From Flavobacterium sp. N1736 (lineage in GTDB: Bacteria > Bacteroidota > Bacteroidia > Flavobacteriales > Flavobacteriaceae), in NCBI RefSeq assembly GCF_025947065.1, contig NZ_CP109994.1, forward strand, positions 372,001 through 436,000: a stretch of DNA of 64,000 nt. Reading direction: 5' to 3'. A model generated the notes under the pieces. The model saw only the letters and a program-made list of their open reading frames with translations. It was not told the DNA's origin and searched no databases. The position numbers were made by a program, and so were the translations under genes. Of the stretch, positions 36,797-45,130 are shown piece by piece (position 1 is the first letter of the stretch; every line of letters begins with the position of its first letter).

Positions 36797-37231
36797 CTAA
36801 GAAATATCTTTTATAAACTCATCATACTCTAAATAAAACATTTCAAGAGCATGCATTTTTTCAAAAAAGAAATCAAAAATAGCATCCCAATTATTGCGGT
36901 TACTAAAACCGACACCTTGTTTTTCAATCCAAATTCGGCTAATGGTTTTACCACTTTCCAGCGTATAGTTTTTTTCGTAAACCAAATCTTTGATGAATTC
37001 CTCTTCGAGAATGTTTTTTAAAGCTTCTATTTTTTCAAAATAAGCAGTTCGTTTTTCATCGCTTCGAGGTTCTATGTCAATTAGAACTTGTGCTTTTTTA
37101 TTATCTACAAAAAACTTAAAAGAAAAGTCTTTGATTTTGGTATCATAAAGAACCCATTTTCGTGGATATTTTTCGGCGAAAGCCACCCAAAACTCTCTTT
37201 TTAACTTTTGTGATTCTTCTCTGCTGTACAT
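36797..37231 (-). CDS. DUF4268 domain-containing protein
   Basis: 144 residues: EFWVAFAEKYPRKWVLYDTK, then FSFKFFVDNKKAQVLIDI and a helical C-terminal half (IFDFFFEKMHALEMFYLEYDE). This is the DUF4268 family, related to uncharacterised proteins often near restriction-modification or nuclease genes. No such neighbours are present. It is monocistronic. Function unknown. Confidence 0.8.
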   Translation of the reverse strand: MYSREESQKLKREFWVAFAEKYPRKWVLYDTKIKDFSFKFFVDNKKAQVLIDIEPRSDEKRTAYFEKIEALKNILEEEFIKDLVYEKNYTLESGKTISRIWIEKQGVGFSNRNNWDAIFDFFFEKMHALEMFYLEYDEFIKDIS

Positions 37232-37322
37232 TTTTATGGCTTTGGTTTTAGAAAACTTGTAGAACCGCGTTTTCTGGACTATATTTATATTTTATTTGAA
37301 AGTACAAAAATAAACTTTGAAT

Positions 37323-37982
37323 ATGGATTTTCAAGATTTTTTGCAATATGTTCCTAATTTAATCCCAATTGAACTTCCGGGAGAAGCTGCGCATATAAAA
37401 ATGGCACCAAAAGAACGTACAGAAGCTTTAAAAAATCTTGACCTGCAAGCTGTAAACCCCAGAATTGCAGCTGTAATGATGCTTTTTTATCCCAAAAAAG
37501 ACAATACGCATTTAGTTTTAATAGTTAGAAATGCCTATAATGGCGTTCATTCGTCGCAAATTGCTTTTCCGGGAGGAAAATATGAGACTTTTGATGTCAA
37601 TTACGAAGCAACTGCTTTGCGTGAAACACAGGAAGAAGTTGGGGTTTTATCTGAAAAAATAGAAATTATAAAGGAATTTTCCCCAATGTATATTCCGCCA
37701 AGTAATTTTTTGGTGCATCCATTTTTAGGAATTTCCCATGATGAGCTTTCCTTTTTTCCGGATGTTAGAGAGGTTGCCGATATTATAGAGTTGCCGCTTT
37801 CGGTTTTTCTGGATGATGAAATAATCATCGAAGCCACGTTGTCAACTTCTTACGGATCTAATATTGTAGTGCCGGCATTCAATATTCAAAATCATATTGT
37901 ATGGGGAGCGACAGCCATGATTTTAAGTGAATTGCGAGATGTCTTGAAAATTAGTTTTGGAGAAAAATCTGAGAAACAATAA
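37323..37982 (+). CDS. CoA pyrophosphatase (Nudix hydrolase)
   Basis: 219 residues. The Nudix box covers about 80-105 with FPGGKYE then ATALRETQEEVGV, containing the REx2EE catalytic core. A segment immediately before it, VRNAYNGVHSSQIAFPGG, fits the CoA-specific UPF0035 signature. It cleaves CoA to 3',5'-ADP and 4'-phosphopantetheine in the cytoplasm. I chose ATG 37323; a TTG six bases upstream is less likely. It is followed about 110 bp later by the acyltransferase. Confidence 0.9.
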   Translation: MDFQDFLQYVPNLIPIELPGEAAHIKMAPKERTEALKNLDLQAVNPRIAAVMMLFYPKKDNTHLVLIVRNAYNGVHSSQIAFPGGKYETFDVNYEATALRETQEEVGVLSEKIEIIKEFSPMYIPPSNFLVHPFLGISHDELSFFPDVREVADIIELPLSVFLDDEIIIEATLSTSYGSNIVVPAFNIQNHIVWGATAMILSELRDVLKISFGEKSEKQ

Positions 37983-38039
37983 TTTAACAATTTGATATTC
38001 ATAAGAATAACATTTTTTTTCTGAAATTGCTTATTACTA

Positions 38040-38068
38040 TTGCTGAAAGAATAATTTTTGTATGTTTG
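38040..38068 (+). promoter_or_regulatory. Probable promoter of the acyltransferase gene
   Basis: TTG at 38040-38042 and TATGTTTG at 38061-38068, 18 bp apart, fit the Bacteroidetes promoter pattern. The start codon is 26 bp downstream. Confidence 0.5.
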
Positions 38069-38094
38069 CGACTTAAAAAAAACAATAAACTGCT

Positions 38095-38904
38095 ATGGGA
38101 TTGTTTAAACGAAATCCTTTCGGACATATATTATTCATCAAGAAATGGTTAATCCGTATTTTGGGTGCCATGACGCACCGAAGATATAGAGGATTTAATG
38201 ATTTACAGATCGAAGGTTCTGAAATTATAAAAACGCTTCCTGATACGAATGTTTTGTTTATATCCAATCACCAGACTTATTTTGCCGATGTTGTAGCGAT
38301 GTTTCACGTTTTTAACGCAAGTTTAAGCGGACGTCAGGATAACATTAAGAATATTGGTTATTTGTGGCAGCCTAAAATGAATTTGTATTACGTGGCAGCT
38401 AAAGAAACGATGCAAGCCGGCTTGCTGCCAAGAATTTTATCTTATGTAGGCGCTATTACTGTCGAAAGAACCTGGCGTGCAAAAGGCGTCGATGTTACCG
38501 AAAAACGTGATGTGAATCCAAATGATACTGAAAATATCAGAATTGCGCTTGAAGATGGATGGGTAATTACGTTTCCGCAAGGCACAACAAAATCGTTTAA
38601 ACCTGTTCGTAAAGGAACTGCGCATATTATAAAACAGCATAAACCTATTGTTATTCCAATAGTAATTGATGGTTTTCGTCGTTCGTTTGATAAAAAAGGG
38701 CTGCGAATGAAAAAGAAAGGAATTCTGCAATCTTTCATCATCAAAGAACCTCTTGATATTGATTATGAAAACGATACAATCGATGAAATCGTTGAAAAAG
38801 TAGAATATGCAATAGAACAGCATCCATCATTTTTAAAAGTTATTCCTGCAGAAGAATTAAAAATACAGGAAGAATTAAATCAAATGAGAAGATGGGATTA
38901 TTAA
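38095..38904 (+). CDS. 1-acyl-sn-glycerol-3-phosphate acyltransferase (PlsC-like)
   Basis: 269 residues with the acyltransferase motifs: motif I SNHQTYFAD (His-x4-Asp), motif III FPQGTTKS (usually FPEGTR; Gln replaces Glu), and IVIPIVIDGF. Probable membrane association is through an N-terminal helix. The family transfers acyl groups to lysophosphatidic acid or related lipids. The Gln in place of Glu in the FPEG motif is a modest oddity. Monocistronic. Confidence 0.85.
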   Translation: MGLFKRNPFGHILFIKKWLIRILGAMTHRRYRGFNDLQIEGSEIIKTLPDTNVLFISNHQTYFADVVAMFHVFNASLSGRQDNIKNIGYLWQPKMNLYYVAAKETMQAGLLPRILSYVGAITVERTWRAKGVDVTEKRDVNPNDTENIRIALEDGWVITFPQGTTKSFKPVRKGTAHIIKQHKPIVIPIVIDGFRRSFDKKGLRMKKKGILQSFIIKEPLDIDYENDTIDEIVEKVEYAIEQHPSFLKVIPAEELKIQEELNQMRRWDY

Positions 38905-39011
38905 CGATTTTAGATTTCTGAGTTTAGATTTTAGATTTAAAAAAGTCCCATTTCAGGTTTCAAGTTGAAAAAACTTTGAACCTTTGCAACTCTGAACCTT
39001 TGTACCTTTTT

Positions 39012-39644
39012 CTAAAAATCTATCTTCTTCAACTCTTTATAATTAGCATATAATCTGCGTAATAACGTTCCGTACAACAATCTGTAGAAACACCAGAATA
39101 TACCTAAAAAAGCAAGAGTTACCAGAAATAAAATACCTATAGTCATCATCATTGCTTTGCCGTTTGTGGCTAGTTTATCCCTTAAAAACTCCATTTCCGG
39201 ATTGTATACAAAAGCAATGAAAAAGCTAATGATAGAGCTTAAAACAGCCATTCCTAAGTTATACCAAACGTAATACTGAACTGTTTTTCGGGTTTTTAAA
39301 ATACTGCCCATTAATAATTTGGTAGATTCTGTCGTAGAAATTGTTTTATAGTTTTTGTAAAAGAAATATACAAATATCAGTACTACAACATAATTGAAAT
39401 AGGTTAAAAGCTCAAGATAAAATATCATTTCGGCATGTTTTATCTTAATCAGCATTTCATCAGTACTGAAAAAGAAGTTTGAAACTGTCCAAAATAAAAT
39501 TTCCAAAATACTGATAATCAAAATCCACTTCACAATTGAAGATGATTTTTTATGAATCATTTTGTAGATTTCATTTTCTGAAATTTGTTCAAAAGAATCC
39601 GAGTTCTTTTTCCAGTCTTTTTTTAATAAATCCAGTTCTTTCAT
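39012..39644 (-). CDS. Membrane protein encoded with an ECF sigma factor (possible anti-sigma factor)
   Basis: 210 residues. A short soluble N-terminus (LKKDWKKNSDSFEQISENEI) is followed by four membrane helices (about 36-55, 72-95, 128-150 and 165-190) and a basic tail. It lies 8 bp after the sigma-factor stop. The position and the soluble N-terminus before helices suggest a sigma-factor regulator. No zinc-binding anti-sigma motif is seen, so this is inference. The flanking 38930-39010 contains AACCTTTG repeats. Confidence 0.7.
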   Translation of the reverse strand: MKELDLLKKDWKKNSDSFEQISENEIYKMIHKKSSSIVKWILIISILEILFWTVSNFFFSTDEMLIKIKHAEMIFYLELLTYFNYVVVLIFVYFFYKNYKTISTTESTKLLMGSILKTRKTVQYYVWYNLGMAVLSSIISFFIAFVYNPEMEFLRDKLATNGKAMMMTIGILFLVTLAFLGIFWCFYRLLYGTLLRRLYANYKELKKIDF

Positions 39645-39652
39645 AATAATTT

Positions 39653-40147
39653 TTAAGGATTTAGTATTTTTTTAAGTTTCCCTTTAATTCTATTCATTTT
39701 CACGCGTGCATTCACTTCACTTATTCCGAGAGTTTCGGCTATTTCTTGATAATCTTTGTCTTCTAAATACATAAAAACTAATGCTTTTTCGATGTCATTA
39801 AGCTGGTAAACAGCTTTGTACATCAATTTAATTTGTTCTTCCTCTTCATAATTGTAATCAACATCTTTTACAAAATGCTGATGACTTTCATATTCTACTG
39901 TCGATACGGTTCTTTTGGTTTTGCGGTATAAGGTAATGGCGGTATTTAAAGCAACGCGGTACGTCCAGGTCGAAAACTTGCTGTCGCCTCTAAATTTTGG
40001 ATACGCTTTCCAAAGCTGAATGGTTATTTCCTGAAACAAATCTTTATGTGCATCTTCGCCGGCAGTATATAATCTACAAATCTTGTGGATTATATTCTGA
40101 TTTGCCTGCAATTGCGCAACAAATGATTGTTCTAGGTTTTCGGTCAT
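39653..40147 (-). CDS. ECF-family RNA polymerase sigma factor
   Basis: 164 residues. Sigma region 2 (about 20-90) has FQEITIQLWKAYPKFRGDSK and FSTWTYRVALNTAI. Sigma region 4 (about 110-160) has the helix-turn-helix DYQEIAETLGISEVNARVKM. The size is typical of ECF sigma-70 factors. The companion membrane protein is encoded 8 bp downstream on the same strand and is presumably its regulator. Upstream DNA (40148-40312) contains a degraded GCCACAGATTAA dispersed repeat, not a clear autoregulated promoter. Target genes unknown. Confidence 0.92.
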   Translation of the reverse strand: MTENLEQSFVAQLQANQNIIHKICRLYTAGEDAHKDLFQEITIQLWKAYPKFRGDSKFSTWTYRVALNTAITLYRKTKRTVSTVEYESHQHFVKDVDYNYEEEEQIKLMYKAVYQLNDIEKALVFMYLEDKDYQEIAETLGISEVNARVKMNRIKGKLKKILNP

Positions 40148-40312
40148 AATGTATTAGTAGTATTTAAATCAATTTTGTTACAGCGTGTTTTTATTTTTTT
40201 GCCACAGATTAATAGATTTTAATGATTTTATATCTGTGTAAAATTTTGGTTCTGAATTTAAGAATTTCAAAGTTAAATCTTTTTAATCCTTCAATCTGTC
40301 GCAAAAAAAAAA

Positions 40313-41374
40313 CTATAATTTTCTGGTTTTATAATAATTGACCATCAAATCTATAAATTTACTGTAGCTGTCCATGCCATCTTTTTGATTATTTGTTTTT
40401 AAGAAATTGTCATACAGAATATGAAAACCTTTATCAATAAAAGTGTCATACTGCCTCCAGAAATCCTCACTTTCCTGATAGTTTTTTAAAATTCCAATAT
40501 TGACGGTTTTCTTTAATTGATTAAAAATTTTCTCGTTTTTAAATTTCCAGATTCCCAAACAATATCGCAAAACAAAACTATAGCCGGAATACTGATAGTA
40601 TAAATTTTTATTTTTTACTGAGGCTAAAACGCCAATAAAATTACATTCACTTTCGCTTGCAAACCCCATTTGATGTGCCATTTCATGACAAGTCGTTAAA
40701 GGAAAATTGTACATTGGCAACAAGTCATTAACCTGAGCTTCATTTGTAAAAGGATTCAAATATCCACCAAAACCCATATAAGTTAATGGCAGGCTAAAGA
40801 GGGATTTTTTAACACTTAAAATGTCATATTTGAAATAAGGGTATTCTTTTGCAAGATTTTCATATCCGTTTAAATTCATTAAAAAGGCTTCTTTCTGTGA
40901 ATATGGAAAAACGATTTTTGCACTATCAATTTTAGTTATCTGTAATTGAATTTCATTTGTTTTTGCAATTAATTTTTTTGTAAAAGCCAATAATTCAGCA
41001 TCCGTATATTCTCTTTGAATTTTCATTTTTTCAAAAAGAGGTTCTCTGTAATAATTGAATGCCCAGAGAAAATGAAAGAAAAAATAGAATATCGAAATAC
41101 AGCTTAGTGCTTTTAGAAGATTATCTTTCCATTGAAGCTTCCATGTTTTACGAGTTTTCCAAAGCCATCTTATAAAAAGTAAAATCAAAATAGTATAAAT
41201 ACAATCGCCAACAGAAAACGGAATTTTGCCTAAAAGTATTCTTGAAAAATGAGACATTTTTATATACAATCCGTTGCTGTAGAACCTTTCGATAAACTCT
41301 GGAAAAAAGGGGAGTATCTTTAAAATGATAATTTGAATTAACAGGAACAAAGGAAGGATATATTTTCTTCTCAC
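40313..41374 (-). CDS. DUF3810 domain-containing membrane protein with HExxH metal motif
   Basis: 353 residues. An N-terminal region has three membrane helices (about 8-25, 50-70 and 85-110). The soluble C-terminal domain has TTCHEMAHQMGFASESECNF, a zincin-like HExxH followed by a downstream Glu-containing ligand region. This is DUF3810, uncharacterised, plausibly a membrane metallopeptidase acting on the periplasmic side. It is monocistronic, divergent from the toxin-antitoxin pair. Confidence 0.82.
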   Translation of the reverse strand: MRRKYILPLFLLIQIIILKILPFFPEFIERFYSNGLYIKMSHFSRILLGKIPFSVGDCIYTILILLFIRWLWKTRKTWKLQWKDNLLKALSCISIFYFFFHFLWAFNYYREPLFEKMKIQREYTDAELLAFTKKLIAKTNEIQLQITKIDSAKIVFPYSQKEAFLMNLNGYENLAKEYPYFKYDILSVKKSLFSLPLTYMGFGGYLNPFTNEAQVNDLLPMYNFPLTTCHEMAHQMGFASESECNFIGVLASVKNKNLYYQYSGYSFVLRYCLGIWKFKNEKIFNQLKKTVNIGILKNYQESEDFWRQYDTFIDKGFHILYDNFLKTNNQKDGMDSYSKFIDLMVNYYKTRKL

Positions 41375-41457
41375 GGTTTTACTTTTGGGTTAAAAATAAT
41401 AATTAAAACACTAGTTCACTTTCTTTTTTGTAAATTTGTTATTCATAAAAGTAAAAA

Positions 41458-41670
41458 ATGACACAAATAACTTTAAATATTCCGGATAATGAATTGTCAT
41501 TCTTTATGCAATTAATAGAAAAATTTAATTACGAAACTGTAATTAATGAATTTTCTGTTACTGAAGAAATGAAAAATTTATTAAATGAAAGAAGATCAAC
41601 TTCAAAAGTAGAAGACTTCCTTCCTTGGAATGAAGCAAAGAAACAATTCCGTTTTAAGTCCGGTAAATGA
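41458..41670 (+). CDS. Antitoxin of a type II toxin-antitoxin pair
   Basis: 70 residues: MTQITLNIPDNELSFFMQLI, then a helix, EEMKNLLNERRSTSKVEDFL and a basic tail FRFKSGK. A beta-strand start followed by helices fits small RHH/Phd-like antitoxins found before RelE/ParE toxins in Bacteroidetes. Its TGA stop overlaps the ATG of the toxin frame (ATGA). A -7-like TAAATTTG is at 41431-41438. The cognate toxin frame is disrupted. Confidence 0.75.
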   Translation: MTQITLNIPDNELSFFMQLIEKFNYETVINEFSVTEEMKNLLNERRSTSKVEDFLPWNEAKKQFRFKSGK

Positions 41671-41960
41671 TTTTTGAAGTTGTAATTGAACCAAGAGCAA
41701 TTCTTGATATTTAAAATGCAATTGATTATTATGAATCTAAGCAAAGCGACCTGGGTGAATATTTTTATCAGGTAGTTAATGATCATATAGAAACGTTGAC
41801 AATAAATCCCTTCTTTCAAATTAGATATAAAGATTATCACGGTTTCCCCACTAAAAAATTCCCCTTTATTATCTTTTATTTCATTGATGAAAAGTTGAAA
41901 ACAATTTATATTTTATCTGTTTTTAATACATCGCTGAATCCTTCAAAATATCCCAAATAA
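41667..41960 (+). pseudogene. RelE/ParE-family toxin interrupted by a nonsense codon
   Basis: From the ATG at 41667, which overlaps the antitoxin stop, the frame reads MIFEVVIEPRAILDI, then TAA at 41712-41714, and continues uninterrupted for 81 more codons to a second TAA at 41958-41960. The post-stop part has NAIDYYESKQSDLGEYFYQ, TKKFPFIIFYFID and TIYILSVFNTSLNPSKYP, the RelE/ParE pattern in which the RYK...KFPF core and the final strand carry the ribosome- or gyrase-active surface. One base change (CAA to TAA) would explain it. No in-frame ATG restarts the gene, so the toxin is probably dead. Confidence 0.85.
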
Positions 41961-42117
41961 AAAATAAAACCTTAATTTTCTTATTCTGCTTAAATATTAT
42001 CCAAATCTAATTTTAGAGTCATTTTAATTTGTGCTAATTCGTGAAATTTGTGGCGAAAAAAGAGTTTAAACTTTGTAACTTTGAAACTCATAATTGTTAA
42101 ACTTCAAACAAAATATA

Positions 42118-43578
42118 ATGAGTCAGGAAATAAGAAATCTGGAACCAAAAGCACTTTGGAATAAATTCGCCGATTTAAACGCAGTTCCGCGTCCGTCAAA
42201 GAAAGAAGAACGCGTAATAGAGTTTATGAAAAATTTTGGAAACAGCTTAGGTTTAGAAACTTTTGAAGACGAAATTCGAAATGTAATCATCAGAAAACCT
42301 GCGACTCCGGGAATGGAAAATCGCAAAGCAATTGTAATGCAGGGACATCTTGACATGGTTCATCAAAAAAATGCAGATACCGTTTTTGATTTTGATACTC
42401 AGGGAATTGACATGTATGTTGATGGCGACTGGGTTCGTGCGCGTGGTACAACGCTCGGCGCTGATAATGGACTTGGAGTAGCGACAATTATGGCTATTTT
42501 AGAAAGTAAAGATATTCCGCATCCTGCAATTGAAGCTTTGTTTACAATTGATGAAGAAACAGGAATGACTGGCGCTTTAAATCTAAAAGGCGGAATCCTG
42601 CAAGGGCAGATTTTATTGAATTTAGATACTGAAGAAGATGATGAAATTGATATAGGCTGTGCCGGAGGAATTGATGTAACAGCGACAAGAACATATCATG
42701 AAGAGGAGGTTCCGGAAGGTTCTGTTGGACATATAATTACTGTAAAAGGCTTAAATGGAGGACATTCAGGAATGGATATTCATAAAGGTCTTGGAAATGC
42801 CAATAAGATCATGAATCGTTTGTTATTTGATGGTTTTGAAAACTTCGGATTGCAAGTTGTAGAAATTAATGGTGGAAGTTTACGAAATGCGATTCCGAGA
42901 GAAAGTGTTGCAAAAGTAATTATTTCTGAAATGTTTGATGAAGCCTATATTTTTGATATGCAGGAAATCATCAACGATATAAAAGCAGAATATAAAACTA
43001 CTGAACCAAACCTTTCAATTGAAATCGTAAAATGTGATTTACCTGAAAAAGTAATGGATTTAGGTGTTCAGGAAGGAATTATAAGAGCAATTTATGCTGC
43101 TCATAATGGCGTTTACAGAATGAGCCCTGACATGGCTGATTTAGTTGAAACTTCAAACAATATTGCCAGAGTTATCATAAAAGATGGTGAAATTCTGGTA
43201 GGATGTTTAACCCGTTCTTCTGTTGAAAGTTCAAAATTTGATTTAGCAAATTCATTACGTTCAGCTTTTGAATTAGTGGGTTGCGAGGTAGAACTTTCTG
43301 GTTCTTACCCGGGCTGGACACCAAATGTTAATTCTGAAATATTAGATACTCTGGTTGGAATTTATGAAAAACAAAACGGAGATAAACCAAAAGTGGTAGC
43401 TTGTCATGCTGGTCTTGAATGTGGAATTTTAGGCACAAATTATCCTGATATGGATATGATTTCTTTTGGACCAACAATTCATGGTGCACATTCGCCAGAT
43501 GAAAGAGCAAGTATTTCATCTGCTCAAAAATATTGGAAATTTGTATTGGAAATTCTTTCGAATATTCCGGTAAAATAG
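42118..43578 (+). CDS. pepD: Aminoacyl-histidine dipeptidase (PepD, M20)
   Basis: 486 residues. Zinc-peptidase motifs are GHLDMVHQ (metal His, catalytic Asp), TTLGADNGLGVA (bridging Asp), TIDEETGMTGA (Glu-Glu) and the C-terminal HAGLECGI with GPTIHGAHSPDE. It matches cytosolic beta-Ala-His/Xaa-His dipeptidases. I chose ATG 42118, which gives MSQEIRNLEPKALW like family members; an upstream TTG start is rejected. A -7-like TAACTTTG lies shortly upstream near 42076. Confidence 0.95.
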   Translation: MSQEIRNLEPKALWNKFADLNAVPRPSKKEERVIEFMKNFGNSLGLETFEDEIRNVIIRKPATPGMENRKAIVMQGHLDMVHQKNADTVFDFDTQGIDMYVDGDWVRARGTTLGADNGLGVATIMAILESKDIPHPAIEALFTIDEETGMTGALNLKGGILQGQILLNLDTEEDDEIDIGCAGGIDVTATRTYHEEEVPEGSVGHIITVKGLNGGHSGMDIHKGLGNANKIMNRLLFDGFENFGLQVVEINGGSLRNAIPRESVAKVIISEMFDEAYIFDMQEIINDIKAEYKTTEPNLSIEIVKCDLPEKVMDLGVQEGIIRAIYAAHNGVYRMSPDMADLVETSNNIARVIIKDGEILVGCLTRSSVESSKFDLANSLRSAFELVGCEVELSGSYPGWTPNVNSEILDTLVGIYEKQNGDKPKVVACHAGLECGILGTNYPDMDMISFGPTIHGAHSPDERASISSAQKYWKFVLEILSNIPVK

Positions 43579-43653
43579 TAATAGTATTCAGTCACAGTCT
43601 CAGTATTCAGTTTTAAAGAACTGCAAACTGAGACTGTAAACTGAGACTGAAAA

Positions 43654-43764
43654 CTAATCCCTTTTAGGACTATTTTTCTTTTCTCTTTTTTCTTCTTTTT
43701 TCTCTTTAGCCGTTTTTAACGGTTCTTTTTTTGCTGTTTTTTTAGCATCCTGACTCTTTGCCAT
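43654..43764 (-). CDS. Small lysine-rich protein (36 aa)
   Basis: Short frame from ATG at 43764 to TAG at 43654. It begins MAKSQDAKKTAKKEPLKTA and ends KKNSPKRD, with about 40 percent Lys. It has no hydrophobic part and is almost pure low complexity. I recall similar tiny basic proteins being predicted in other Flavobacteria at such positions, but expression cannot be shown from sequence. A role in nucleic-acid binding would be only a guess. Confidence 0.5.
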   Translation of the reverse strand: MAKSQDAKKTAKKEPLKTAKEKKEEKREKKNSPKRD

Positions 43765-43839
43765 AATATTTAAATTTAATTAATTTCTTTTTTTGATTGT
43801 AAGTAAATATAGCTATAATATTCTGATTTGTTTACAATA

Positions 43840-44178
43840 TTACCTTAGAAAGTCTCCATCGATTATTAATAACTCGACACCTTTTGTTGTTACAGAGCGG
43901 TGAGAACTGACTTCATCAGACACAATATAAGTGATTCCTTTTGAAAGTTTAAACTTTTGTCCGTTCTCTAATTCACTAATAAATTCGCCTTCAAGACAAT
44001 GTACAATATGTCCTTTTTGGCACCAGTGATCAGCAATATATTTTTCAGAATAAGTAACTTTTCGAATCCGTAAACCTCCTAATTGTAAGGTTTGCCAATA
44101 AGCTGTTCCGCTTTCTCCCGAATGTTCTGTTTTTTCAATGAGATTCCAATCAATGGTTTGAAAAGGTATTGAAGTCAT
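43840..44178 (-). CDS. DHCW-motif cupin-fold protein
   Basis: 112 residues from ATG 44178 (MTSIPFQTIDW). The core is a single cupin barrel with YIADHWCQKGHIVHCLEG, the DHxC...KGH signature of the so-called DHCW motif cupin group, then a second strand block with HRSVTTKGVELLIIDGDF. The His and Cys of the motif probably bind a metal. Function unknown. An upstream in-frame start at 44223 is possible but yields a poorly conserved extension that runs into the terminator hairpin. Confidence 0.82.
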   Translation of the reverse strand: MTSIPFQTIDWNLIEKTEHSGESGTAYWQTLQLGGLRIRKVTYSEKYIADHWCQKGHIVHCLEGEFISELENGQKFKLSKGITYIVSDEVSSHRSVTTKGVELLIIDGDFLR

Positions 44179-44211
44179 GGTTTTCGTTTTTTTTGTTATT
44201 GATTCTAAACA

Positions 44212-44248
44212 AAAAATCCTCAATTACTACTGGTAAATGAGGATTTTT
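44212..44248 (-). terminator. Terminator of the carboxypeptidase-regulatory-domain gene
   Basis: 11-bp stem (44212-44222 with 44238-44248, AAAAATCCTCA) extended by a TTAC/GTAA pair and an internal loop, followed by U residues in the minus direction. It lies 21 bp past the stop at 44269. Confidence 0.8.
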
Positions 44249-44268
44249 AATTTTATTTAAAAGTAAAA

Positions 44269-45042
44269 TTAATTACGTTTTAATACTTTATATTGTTCAT
44301 AACAGGCGCTAATTGCGTCCATAATCTGTAAATCGTTTGCTGTTTGAATAAAAGAGTCAGAGTAATTACAACGCTGTAAAATTTCAGGTATTTCATCTTT
44401 ACTAACGCCTAAAAGTACCGATACCGTTTCACGATCATATTTTGATTCTAAAAGATTTCTAACCGTATCATCTTTCTTCATTTCCTTTAGTTTCTTGAGT
44501 TCTTTTCCGTTTTTTCCAAAGAAACCATACAAAACGTCAGCGGGGTTAAAAATAGATCCTAATACCTTGCCAAAAGCATTTGGAGAATATTCACCTGCTT
44601 CATAACCTTGTGTAAGACCAGAAATACTGTAACGATAATTTTCTTTCGTAGGAATTAATTTTGAATCGACTTCAAGATAGCCCGTTAAGTTAAAAGGAGC
44701 AATAACCACTTCTTCAAGCGCAATTGCTTTTTCAGTAAGCTGAATTCGCGTTACTTTATTTTTTATCCAGTCATTGGTAACTCTGATTCTTAAAGACTGA
44801 AAACCTAAAATCGAAAAGTGGATGGTGTCATTTGGCTGTACATCAATTTCAAAGTATCCTTTAGCGTCAGATTTTGCACCACGGACTTTGTTGGTATTGA
44901 TGATGTTAACATTAGAAAGTGGTTGTTTACTATTGTCATTGATAATGTATCCTGATACTCTTTGCGGAACATTAGATTCTGTGTCTTGCGCAAAACCAAA
45001 AGTTGAGAATAGTGTAAAAAAGAAAACTGCGAAATATTTCAT
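44269..45042 (-). CDS. Secreted protein with carboxypeptidase-regulatory-like (CarboxypepD_reg) domain
   Basis: 257 residues with a signal peptide (MKYFAVFFFTLFSTFGFA). A CarboxypepD_reg-like beta-sandwich (about 28-105) contains VSGYIINDNSKQPLSNVNI and GYFEIDVQPNDTIHFSILGF. A downstream helical domain has DRETVSVLLGVSKDEIPEIL. The first domain resembles the plug-side module of SusC-like proteins, but no beta-barrel follows here. It is probably a periplasmic/outer-membrane accessory protein. Family known, role unknown. Confidence 0.8.
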   Translation of the reverse strand: MKYFAVFFFTLFSTFGFAQDTESNVPQRVSGYIINDNSKQPLSNVNIINTNKVRGAKSDAKGYFEIDVQPNDTIHFSILGFQSLRIRVTNDWIKNKVTRIQLTEKAIALEEVVIAPFNLTGYLEVDSKLIPTKENYRYSISGLTQGYEAGEYSPNAFGKVLGSIFNPADVLYGFFGKNGKELKKLKEMKKDDTVRNLLESKYDRETVSVLLGVSKDEIPEILQRCNYSDSFIQTANDLQIMDAISACYEQYKVLKRN

Positions 45043-45130
45043 ATCCTGATTTAAAGCACTAAAAGTACTAAATAGGGATTAAATATTTCGCAGTCTTCGA
45101 ATATAATTATAAGAAAATTAACAAAGAGAA

